Assembly: GCF_028583425.1 (NCBI RefSeq)
Contig: NC_072805.1
Coordinates: 12,410,001 to 12,474,000, forward strand
Direction of reading: 5' to 3'
DNA: 64,000 nt
From: Eublepharis macularius
Taxonomy: Eukaryota > Chordata > Lepidosauria > Squamata > Eublepharidae
The translations under genes were made by a program, and so were the position numbers. Of this stretch, positions 33,901-45,900 are shown piece by piece (positions within the stretch are counted from its first letter, which is position 1; each line of letters opens with the position of its first letter). The notes beneath the pieces were generated by a model, which was not told where the DNA came from, did not search any database, and was given only the letters and a program-made list of their open reading frames with translations.

Positions 33901-36900
33901 TGTGCTGATGACCATTCAGATAGCCTCCATTTATAGATGATTTTGCATGTGTGTTCTAAAGCACTGATGTCTGACGTCTGTATGCAAAGGAAGCTGTGTT
34001 CCTAGGAGGTCTCTCTAGCCCAGTCGCAGTCTACTTTGACTGGAAGACGCTCTCCATCAGGAGTCTTTGCCTTGATAACAGAGATCCTTTGACTGGAGGT
34101 ATCAGGAAGTGAACTGGGAGACTTTTGTATGCAAGGCATATGCTCTGGCCTTTGATGCTGTCTGCAAGAATGCATGTTTTAGTTGGCGTATGCTTCCATT
34201 TGGTGGGCTCTGGGTCACAATTAGATGGAAGGAAAGACAAACTCGTAGGACTGTGTGCACTTTGAATGTAGATCTCTGGGTGTGGTGGTGTGCATTATGC
34301 AGGCAGAAAGCATGCAGATTGTGATAAATGGACTCTCTGCCCTTATGCTTGTTCAGTAGGCTCTTCTTTACCTAGGGTTATATTTTGTGTTGGTCTGCTC
34401 AGCTCTTCCATTTATTATGATGATTGCTTTGCATTCACAGCCTGTACCCTAGAGGGTTTTTGCATCTGCTTACATTCTTCCCTTGCTTCTCCCAGGTTTT
34501 TGGCATCCACAGCTTCAACAGCTTAGCACCCCCAAATGCTGAGTGTTGCTTTAAAAATATCCTGCTGTTCAATCCTTGTTTAACATTAGACAGGGGACTA
34601 TGGCAACATTGCCACTTGACAGAAAACTTAAAATATCGATAGACTTCCCAACAAGTGGTGGAGGCCAAGAGTCTGTACAGTACAGGATCCTCTGTTTTGA
34701 ATTGCGGAGGAGAGAATGTTGGTAGGTGCAGCTTCTCCTTGCAAAGTCAAAAGAGGCTGGTTGCAAACTAAAATTGGTAACCCTGACAAATCTCATAAAT
34801 GGCAGGTTGGCCTGGCTCCCCAAGAAAATGTGTCCTGTGGGACAAAGAACCAAGGGACATGGTTCTTTGCAGAAGAGGAGGTTTTGAGTTGGGCCGTGGA
34901 GGAATTTGGGAGGTAAACAGAAAGAGAAAGTGGACAGAGCCTTTTCTAAGAGCATTTAGCAGGTTTCTACTGGGACATGGGAATAGGAAGCTGAAGAAGG
35001 ATGTGCACATCTACCGGTATTTGGAGATGAGCGGGAATCTAATACGTTTTGACACTTACCACAAAGGTAAAAGGAAGCCCTTCAGAAACAGAGGACAATT
35101 CATCCTTACATTTATCATTTACCAGGAAAGAATGACATTGACTGAAGGATGGTCTGAGATTGTGATTGTCCAGTATATTTACGTAGCTCAGTCCTTTCAG
35201 ATATTTCCAGGTTCATCTCATGAACGACCGAGTGCTGTTGGTGAAGAATAATGTTTCACCCTTGTCGTAATAAATGTTTGTCATTTCCAGAAATTTTCTT
35301 GCATGCATTATGGTTTCTCTAAAGTAATTATAGATGTGCTACTAACAAGTCAATTCATCTCAACAAATCAATTTAGGTAGGCTATTTAGGGGGGCCAGAG
35401 TACTTACTCATGAGCAGATCTGCAGTTGGGTTGGGGCACTAATTTTCTTAGGGCTACCAGTCTGTATCTGAGTGCTGGGACATTTCCCTCTTGCTGTCCC
35501 CATTCCCTGCCTGGTCTTCTCCCACCCAGCACAAAATCCATCTGCGTTCTCCTCTGCCCTTATACTCTGACACTGCCTTCTCTGTGATTTTTGCTCTTCC
35601 AGCCTCAGCCACCTCCTTGGAATTAACTTTTTCCATCTTTCCCTGTAGCTTCCATGCTCCACCAGGAAGGTTTTTGCACATTCTGCCCAATCCCACTTTT
35701 TCTGTCAAGGTCTTGCTTTAAACCTTTTGTTCTGTTCCCAACCTTAACAAAGGTTGGGAATCTCTGGATCTACAACCTTAACACTGCAATGCAAGATAGC
35801 GTTACAGATGCTAATTTTCTGCACTTTGCACCCCTGCTATATCAAGCTAATTACTACATGTACTTCCTGAGACTCTAATTGACAATAACCTCCTACCCTC
35901 TTTCTGAATTATAAAGACATCTTCCTTTTTCCATTCCTCGTATCCGACAAAGGAAGCTCACACCTTGGAAATCTAGTTAATCTTTAAGGTGCTATTGGGT
36001 CTGGATCTTATTCTTCGTTTATAGACCAACACGGCTACTCACCCAAAACTATCTTATGGAGGTGTGTCCCTCTATCATCCGTCTCTTTTTCCACTGTCAA
36101 AATTTTTCACTCTTCTGTGCAAGGACCTGACCTCCTTTCTCCTCTCATTATCCTTGTTGAGCACAGGGTGTGTAAACATGAAAATGATAATTAGTAAATG
36201 TCAGCACTCTGAAATTTCTCCATCAGCCTGCTTGCTGAATTACTGACATTTTCTTTAAGGGACATTCAGGCTTGTTTTTATGGTGATGCCACAGCCCAGC
36301 AGTAGCTGTATGGGTCTCTGAACTGTGGCCTAGAGGTCCTTCGGGTTGAGCTGGGGAAGTCAGCCCTCCCCCCACCAAACTGAGGCACCCATAGGCCCGC
36401 TTGCTGGGCATCAGGTGTGAATTGGGTTTGGTGAAGACAAGGGTGAGACATCTTGGTGTCCCAAACAGCTGTATCATATGACTTCTGAGAAGTATCCCAG
36501 AATGCCTTGAGATGTCCCAGGACTCAGAGGTACCCTGTATTTTAGGATACCTGTTTTGGCACTTTTCTTTGTTGGTTTCCCAGGGTTCTACCCACAAGCC
36601 CTGTAGTTTAAGCCCATGCACCAGAGCTGCAAAGACATTTCAAGACAGGCCTGAATCCTTCACATCCAGGGAGTTGGGTAGTCTTATACCTTTACTAAAC
36701 CAAGTCTGAATAATTTCTTGTCTATTTCTTGCATCCAACAGGAATAGTATTGATCTTGATTTAGCTCATAGAGCTAAATTACCCCCTCAGTCTACAGAAC
36801 TGAGGATGTTCAATTACAAGTCTCTAAATTCCCATACCTGGGAGTGATCTTTGATTCCCACCTTAACTTTTAAATTTGTAACAAATAAAATTAAAATTTC

Positions 36901-39900
36901 AGTATCAGCGACTGAACGCTTTGTGGAGAAGACCTTTAGCCTATGTTTGAACACATGCAGCCATGCTTTGGTTTCAATAGAGTCCTGTTCTAGTTCTAAT
37001 CTTAAAGCTATCCCAGCTATACATTTTGGGGTTCCTCTGATGCATTGCAGAAAATGACAAAGTGAAAAATCTAAGTTTTCATGTACCTGGAGAATCCATA
37101 CTAAAATTCCATAAAGGAGTTGTGGAATGATTTTCATATTAAACACATGCAGACCTCCAGGGATATATATGCTTCCCTTGGAAAAAAAGAAGCGTTCAGT
37201 CGCTGATACTGAAATTTTAATTTTATTTGTTACAAATTTAAAAGTTAAGGTGGGAATCAAAGATCACTCCCAGGTATGGGAATTTAGAGACTTGTAATTG
37301 AACATCCTCAGTTCTGTAGACTGAGGGGGTAATTTTCTTGGCTTTGGAGAAGACCGTAACCTTTGATTTTGAATAGTTGATCTTGAGTTCTTATACCAGC
37401 CCTTCTTTACTAGTCATGGGAGGGGCTTTATAGGGTTTTGACAACTAAAAATCCCTCCCTGCTGTCCTGCTTGGCCTTTGAAATAACAAAGATATGTTGA
37501 AGCTCTATGTGTGTGTTATGTGCTGTCAAGCCGCCTCTAACCTATGGCGATCCTATGAATGAGAGACTTCCAAAATGTCCTGTCATTAGCAGACTTTCTC
37601 AGATGCTGTAAACTGGAGGGCACTGCTTCTTTTATTGAGTCAAGCCAGCTCGTTTTAGGTCTTCCTCTTTTCCTACTGCCTTCCGCTTTTCCTAGCATTA
37701 CTGACTTTTCCAGAGAATCTTGTCTTCTCATGATGTGACCAAAGTAGCCTCAGTTTCGTCCTTTTAGCTTCTGGGGAGAATTCAGGCTTGATTTGATCTA
37801 GAACCCACTTATTTGTCTTTTTGGCTGTCCGTGGTATCCGCAAAATTCTCCTCCACCACCACATTTCAAATGAATCAATTTTCTTCCTGTCAGAAAGCTG
37901 ATAGGTTGAAGCCCTAGAGGGCTAGAAACCTGTTTTTTGAAAATAGGAAAGTTGGGGTTCTTGGCCTGCTGAAACTGGAGACCCAGATGAATTTCTGCAT
38001 ACATAACCACTGAATCCAATGCTTTTTGTAGGTTATGAGTGACAGCTGGTAAAACTGTCAGTTCCTAATGGGAGGCCAATTTGCATGGCTTTGTATTTCA
38101 GCCTGCAGTCTGCTGGTCAGGAAAAATTCTTGGTCTCTCTCCTGGATATGTAAGGAGCCCATTCTTACTTGGCTGAGGCTTTCCAGTGCAGTAAAACTGA
38201 TGGCTTGATTAATTTTGTTTCCCCTTTGTGCAGCACCAGGGTTGCCTCAGGGCCCCCAGAGAGAGAGAGAGAGAGAGATGCAGCACTTTGGGGAATAGTG
38301 AAGTAGCTGGCTGCCGGGAATCTCTGCCACATGCTGCTGCTCTTGAGAGCAAGACCTCTGTCATCAGCCGGTGTGCCTCACTGTGTGACCTTGCAGTAGA
38401 CAGTCCCTGCGCTCAGACCTGCTCCTGTGGATGGTGGTTGCTTGGCAGGGTGATGCCCTGGAGGTGCCAACATTGTCTCGGGGGCTGATGGTGTGGCTTC
38501 TGCCAAAGGCCGCCAGAATGGGCTTTAGTATTTTGTGAAGGCACCTGATGAATCCTCCTGTGTTTTGGGTAGAGGAGCTTGAAGGCAGCTGGTGGAGGGT
38601 GTGGTGGAGGGGTTGTATGGAGTGTTTCCTGTTCTCCTAGCTATTTTTCAAAAAAACAGAAGCCTTGAGGCTGATGGTCTCTTCCGATCGCAGTGCGGGA
38701 AATCCTGTGGGATGCTGCCTTCTTGGGCAAGACCTTCTCCTTCATTCTAAGGCAGTTGGATTTCTTCCCAGTCCAACTGCAGAGAGGTATGAGAGGCTCC
38801 TTTCTTTCTGCCTGGAATTTGAAACCCATTTAAAGGAGAAGCTGTTTTCCCCTAGTCTTCTCATAGCCGCTGTGGCAAAAATACATCCAGATGGCAGGCT
38901 AGGTCATGTGACTGTCTTTCTCTGGCTGGCACTTTTTGCATTTGGCTTAGATGGCAGAGACAGTATGTTACCCGTTGTCCTTCATTAGCAGAGACACCTT
39001 CAAGATCTCCTGGGAGAGCCACAGAATGCAGAGTGGAAGGCCTCTGGGATTCCTAAATAAACTGGCATCCTTTCTCCCTGATGCACTTAGTGGTGATCGT
39101 TTTTGAGATTAGCTCAGCCCCGGGACAAGAAGGTGCTTCTCGTTAGAATGGCCTGTGCGAATGACACCCCCACTTGTGCATGGTGGGGAGATCCTTTTGA
39201 AGGCTCTTCTGGAGTCTCCGAGGAGTAGCAAGGGTCGGGCTGAACTGTGGCTCATGATGAAGTTGTTCCAGTCTGAACAATGTTGTCCTCCTCCATCTCA
39301 GTTGGTTTCAGTTTCTGTTTGATAACCAAGTGTTGATGTCTCCTCCATGGGCAGCCTAAAAACAGCAGACGGAAAGGTGCCTCGGCTCTTCCAGGGCCCA
39401 CAAAATTAAATGGTCTTATATATTTTTAATTCCCTGCCTGAAAAAGGTAGCATGTCTGGGAGGAGGGTAGGCTAGAGTCATTAACCCAAGCATCTTGTTT
39501 TTGATGTTTGGGGATTCTAGTTCTGAAGAAGCAAACAACCGTCGTTTCAGCCAAGGGCTTTTGTGCATGTATACGGCCTGTGTGTAAATGTGTGTATTTA
39601 GATATTTATACCCCATTTTTCTCCCCAATGAGGACCCAAAGAAGCTTACAACATCATTCTCTCCTCTATTTTATCCTCACAGCAACCCTGTGAGGTAGGT
39701 TAGGTTGAGAGTGTGTGACTGGCCCAAGGTCACCCAGAAGCTTCCATGTCCGAATGGGGATTCGAACTTGGCTCTCCCACATCCTAAAGAAAAAAGAGAG
39801 GCAGCTCTGCAAACTGAATAACATGGCTGTCTGGGAATAAAGTATGCTTGTGTAACTATATCCAGATGGAAAGGCTTAATACATTTGCCCTTGCTAAAGC

Positions 39901-42900
39901 CGCTAAGAGCGAAACGATAATTGTTGCTGGCAAGGAAGTCATTGTCGGGCGGGGCCATGGTGGGCATCTGTGTCTCCCGGTTGTGCCTGTTGGCAGAGAA
40001 GCACGTGTTACACATTTGGGCTAGCCATTTGGGTAAGGATACTTACTGTTGATGTATACAGTCTTGCGAAGATTCATTTTACAGTGTGCCTTGCTACTGC
40101 TTAAGGGAGTCCGGACATAATACTCTCAGTCCTGAGCACGGAGAGGTGAGGCTGTGCTTGGGGTGACGGGGAGGAAACACATGAGGGGCAGCCCCGTCTT
40201 AGGAAACATGTTTCTTCACTTCGTGTGAACCGCAGCCCCAGGCAGCCTTTGAAAACTACATGTAAATAGACTCCTCACTTAGTTTCTGCCTGGTCACGAT
40301 CCTGTTCTAAGACTGCAGGTTTCTTCCCAGGTTTGTCTGGACTGCTCGCTTGCCTCCTCTGTTTGGGCAATGCACTTGGATTCTTTCTGAAGTGATCGAC
40401 GTAGAATGCCAGGTGTCATTCATGCTTTTAAAAATGAGTGCCCTTTGCTGAAAGATCTGCACTGGATGCCTGTGTATTTCTAGGCACAGTTCAGAGTGAT
40501 AGTTCTTCCCTTTAAGGCCATAAATGGCTTGGGTCCAGGATCCTCGAAGGACCACCTCCTCCCATACTGTCTCACCTGCCAGTTTTTGATCTGCCTCTCA
40601 AGCTCTCCTCTCTGTAAACCCGCTGTCAGAGGTGTGGCAGATGGTGGCAAAGGACAGGGCTTTTTCAGAGGTGGCACCTCACCTGTGGTATGCTCTTCCT
40701 CGTGAGCCTCAACTGATGCATACCCTAGTCTCCCTTAGGCACTAGGTCAAAACATTTCCTTTACACCCAAGCCATTCTGTGGTGTTTTGAACTTTTAAAT
40801 TTGTCTTCATAGTTAGCTTCTAGCCTGAGGACTATTATAGGAGGTACATTTTAGGCAGGGAACCATACAACCCTAAGAACATTGTCCTTGGAGTAAGCCC
40901 AATGGTGTAGGATTCTGAGTAGATATTCGTGGGAGGGCATTGTTAATATTTTGAGTGGGTTTTTAATGACTGTGTTTTTAATAATTTAATTATTTATGAC
41001 TAGCTTGTTACCTCTGCTTTGCTGCAGTCTTTAACTACTTTAAATCCAGTTATAATACTTATGGGTACGTAACAATATTTTTGGTTTGTGTTTGGGGGGG
41101 GCGTTGGCAACCCTAGTGAACTTTTTGGGGAAGACTAGGAGGTGTATTTTACACATTCAGTGACTCCCAGTAGCAACTGCATACTGCTTAGAATGTGGGG
41201 ATGTAAGGACCAATCAGGCCGCATACACAAATGACCTGGGGGTGGGGGAAATGAGGTGTGGAATGTTGCGAGCCCTAATCAGACCACATATGCAAATAAC
41301 CTTGAAAGCCTGGCCCAATCAGGGAAGAGTGGCCAAGCTGGCAGTGGGCGGGGGAGCAAGCAGGCAGCAGCCTGCCAGCCACACAGGGAAGCTGTATCCC
41401 TTTGAGCAAACACATTTTGCCCCCTTAGGGGGCGAATGTCTTAAAATCCCTTCTTAGTGGGTGTTTACATTATGAAAGGAATGTTCTCCCCAAATTTAAT
41501 GTTTCTAGGTCCAGGGGTTTGGGGTGGGTGTTGATGAGTCAGTCAGGACACTTGTCTTTATATATATACTAGCTTGATGCCCGTGCTTCGCTACAGTATT
41601 TAACTATTTTAAATCCAGTTATAATATTTAAGTGTATGTAACATTTTTTGATTGGGGGGGTTGAGTTGGTTTTTTAGTATAGTAGCATAGTACCCGAGCT
41701 TCACAAAGGTGTTTGAAAAAAGCGAAGCGTGTTGAGGCTGAAAACTGATGGAGTGAATTTTGAAATGTAACGTTTATTGAAGAGATTTTAAAAGGAAAAG
41801 ATTGTAGTGCAATAAATAAAGTGAAAAATGCATACAGCTTTTTCCCCCTTAAGGACCTCTTTGTACACCTTGTGGGTGGTTTCCCTCTCAGTTGCTAAGC
41901 AGGGGCGGCGCCAGGGTTTTTGTTGCCCGCGGCTGCCCCTAAGTGCACGCGCACATAGTGTGCGCACCTCCCTCCCCGAACTGCGTGATGACATCAACTG
42001 CATGATGATGTTATCATGCAGCAAGCTGGCCCCATTGACTGGTGGGTGGCTGGGACTGCACACAGAGGCTGCCCGCACTCCCAGTCGGGCGCGGTGGGTG
42101 GCTGGGGAAGTTCCGCACTCCGCCCCAGATGTGGAGGGGAGGGGTGGTGTGGTAGGCACTTCGACAGGTTCATGTGAGAGGGTCGCATTGAAATGGCCCC
42201 TAGAAAGGTCGTGCACCATCTCCCCATGAACATTTAAGAAATCAGTTGCCATACTGACTTTCATATAAAATCCCTTTTCAGGAGTCTTGTACTGCCTTTC
42301 TTCAGCTGTCTCCAGTTTCCTTGACCTGATTTTTACCTCAGAACCCACAGTTCCACAGTTGACCCATCAGCCTGCCAGCCGCACAGGAAAGCCAGGCCCC
42401 ACAGGGAGATTGGCAACCCTAGAGGGGAGGCGTATTTTTACCTCAAGGCACTTTCAATGACTGGGAGTCATTGAATGTGTCCTGAGGTTCTGCATGTGTC
42501 CTGCATAGAGTTAAGAATGTTGGGACGATGACCAATCAAGGCCGCATATGCAAATGACCTCAGGGAAGAGTGGCAGTTGGCGAGAGGGTAGAGGAGGACC
42601 CTGCCAGCCACACAGGGATCTGTATCCCTATGGGGAAACACATTTTACCCCTTTTACCCCATTAGGGGGCAAATTTCTTAAAATCCCTTCTTAGTGAGCC
42701 CCTGCATCGCAAAAGGAACGTCTTGCCCAAATTTCACGTTTCTAGGTCCAGGGGTTTGGGCTGGGCATTGATCAGTCAGGATACTTGTCTTTATATATAT
42801 ATATTTCATTGTGTGGCACTTTGTAAGCCGCCTCCGGCAAGTCCTTGTAGAGGTGGCATATCCGTTCTTTAAATAAATAAATAACTCTTGATACCTCCTG

Positions 42901-45900
42901 GGTGCACACAGTCTTAGCATCTCCTAAGGGCACCTTGTTTGTCCCTGCATAGAGCACTCGCCTGCCGCAGAGCTGTGCTGACATGTGTCCCTGGTTCCCT
43001 TTTTGGTGCAGGACTTCTTCTTCAGGAAGTGACCATGGCTGGCCTGCATGAGCTACGATTCACGGAAGAGAAGCCGCTGCTTCGGGGGCAGGATGCTGAG
43101 ATGGTGAGTCCTTTTCACTTTTTGTGGAGGATCCAAATCCTCGGGTCCAGGAATGTGGTCCCTTTTCCTCTTTGGAAAAGATGTGCATTGAGCAGCATGG
43201 TCAAAGATGTGTGTCAGGCTATGGTTGACAGGCTGTGGCAGATAAACCCCTGCACCCTCACAGCAAGAAATCCATGGTCTTGGTTGAAAGGCTTTATTCA
43301 GGAATCATGTCAAATCCACAGATATGTCCATGGGATTGCTCAGAAGAAAAGCTAGCAAACAAGCAATTTGGCAAGAATACTCAAGACGTGTGAAAATCAT
43401 TCTATTATAGAGCACAATTACACTTCCCCCGCTCCCAACTGTAAACATAACTTTTGGCGCGAGATTGCCCTGGGAGCTCCTCGCATAGTTTACATATCAA
43501 GTCTAGACACTAGGAAAGTACAAAAGTTGAAACAGAGTAAGTCATGAGAATGAATGGTTACACGGCCAGAAGCCCTGGGAGCTTCAAAGGAATGAGATAA
43601 GGCACCTGCAGCTTCATTAGGCCTGTGAAAGCGAAGCAGTTATGACATTGGCAATGTGACATCAAGGTACAGCATTAACAATTGTTCTTAGTGACAGCTC
43701 AGCTGGGAATAATGGCATGGATGGGGTACAGACATGACAATGTGACTGCAAACTGGATTGTAAACCTGGCACCTGAGAAGCATTTGGGGCTGAGGGGGAG
43801 AAGCAACCCTAGGCTCTGTCCAGAATCATTTGAAAGCAAACGCTTGTCAGATCCCTTTGAGACTACTGTGGTGTAGTGGTTAGTGTGTCAGACTAGCATC
43901 ATGAAGGCCCAAGTTCGAATCCCTACACTGCCACAGAAACTCATTGGGTGACCTTGGGCCAGTCACACACACTCAGTCTTACTTAAATTGAAGGATTGTT
44001 ATGAGGATAAAAAAGAGAAGAGATTGGTGTAAGCTGCTTTGAGTTCCTGCTGGGGGGGGGAAAGCAGGTGTAAATAAAAATTTGGAACCGTGTTCAAATT
44101 CAGGAAATATGCAAGAGACAAAATTTCCAGAAAGTTCAATGCAATTGCATTTAATTTCAAAATGAAACATCTCTTGAAAAAAAAGAGTGTGTGAAAGAGG
44201 TAGGACTAGTTAAAAGGGGGAAGACGGTTTCAGTTAGGTTAGTCATATCCCTTCTCTCAAATGTGGATGTTCTTTTAAATCCCTGTAATGGAGGGCCAGA
44301 TAAAATATATGTCACACATTACAAAGGGATCAAGGTGGCAGATTCAAGGTGGGTGGGAAATACAAGAGGGTGTCCAAGTGGACATCTTTCCCAACTAAGA
44401 AACCAATCACTGCCCCCTGCCCAAGTGAACAATAATGCACGCAAAGAAGGAGTTTGAAGAGCAAATAGCCAGAATGTTAGAAACTAGAACAAGAAACTGG
44501 TTTAAGTTGGCCAGCTGTGCGCTGCTGTTTGTTCAAGAAGAAAGAACATCAAGTGAGACATCGTGTGGCCACGGGGAAGAGCCGCCCTTCATCCTCTTCC
44601 ATCCCCTCGGAGGTTCATGTTGTTTAGGGGCTAAAGGGTAGAGACAGATTTTGTCCCCCTCCTCCAAATAAAACAGACTTCAGAGAGCCATCATTTCTCA
44701 TTGGGTATGCACCTTCTTTTGTCTCACTTTCACCTTTGGTTAATCAAATGTTGCAAATTCTTTATTTTAAAAATACAGATTTGTACATCAGGGAAAAAGT
44801 AAGATAAATCAGCCATCTGTATAGCAGAATATCTCCTTTCCCACAGTGGCCAGGTAGATGCCCTGGAAGGTCTCAGGTGGGAGGCACAGAGACCAAAGCT
44901 TTTCCCTGGCAACTGGCTATCTAAGGTCTACTGCCTCTGAACATGGAAGTTCCGTTCATCCATCATGGCGAACTGCCATGAATTTTCCCGGTCCCCCTTT
45001 AAAACCATCAGAGCTAGTGGCCATCATCACATCACATGGTCGTGAGTTCCACAAGTTTACTATATGTTTCGTGAAGTGATGCTGCCTTTTGTCTGTCCGG
45101 AATCTACTGCCCGTCCGTTTTCACTGAATGACCCCAGAACTGCATTTCCTCTCCTGCTCTAATCAAGCTGATTGCATTTTGCCTTGTACTTTTATATCCT
45201 GACCCCCTTCTTTGCAACACCCCTCCCACCTTCTGACTGGATATAAAGCCTCAGGAATCTCCCATTTCTACTAGTATTGATAAAAGGGCTTGACTCTCAA
45301 AAGATTCCCTGGAAAATTTTGTTAGTCTTTAAGGTGCTACTGGAATCTTGCTGTACTAAAGGAAGCTCTATTATTTTGGGATAAAGAGAGAAAAAAATAT
45401 CTCTATCCATGCTATGCAGACCACACATAATTTTATAAACCTCAAAAGCCTCAGTTTCTCTAGCCTTTTTCATGGCAAAGGCGTTGCAGTCCCTTGATCA
45501 TTTGGGTTGCCTCTTTCAGCATCTTTTCCAGTTCTACAATCTCTCTTTGAATACGGGCAGCCAGAACTGTACACAGTTTATCAGTTTTTCAAATGCAGCC
45601 ATGCCGCAAGAGCATTTGCAATAAAGCCTGCTTTGTTGTAAATCTCTTGCTTAGTAATCTCTAGAATAGAATCTGACATTTTCCCAAAATCTCTTTTCTG
45701 GTTAGTCACTGCTGATTGATACCCGATCAGGCATATGTAACATTAGGTCTTTCCCCTGCAACATATATCACTTTACTTTTCATCTGCATTGAAGCTCATT
45801 TGACTCTTGTCTAATTAGCAGAGAACTCCTCACAGTCTGCTTGAATTATATAGTGTGGTTGTAAATTTGTAGTATAGTTGTAAACATGGCAAGGACAGTT

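Noticed and set aside
43260-43480. Possible old LTR fossil (antisense AATAAA)
   Set aside because: No paired repeat, no coding part and no clear ends; too weak to call.
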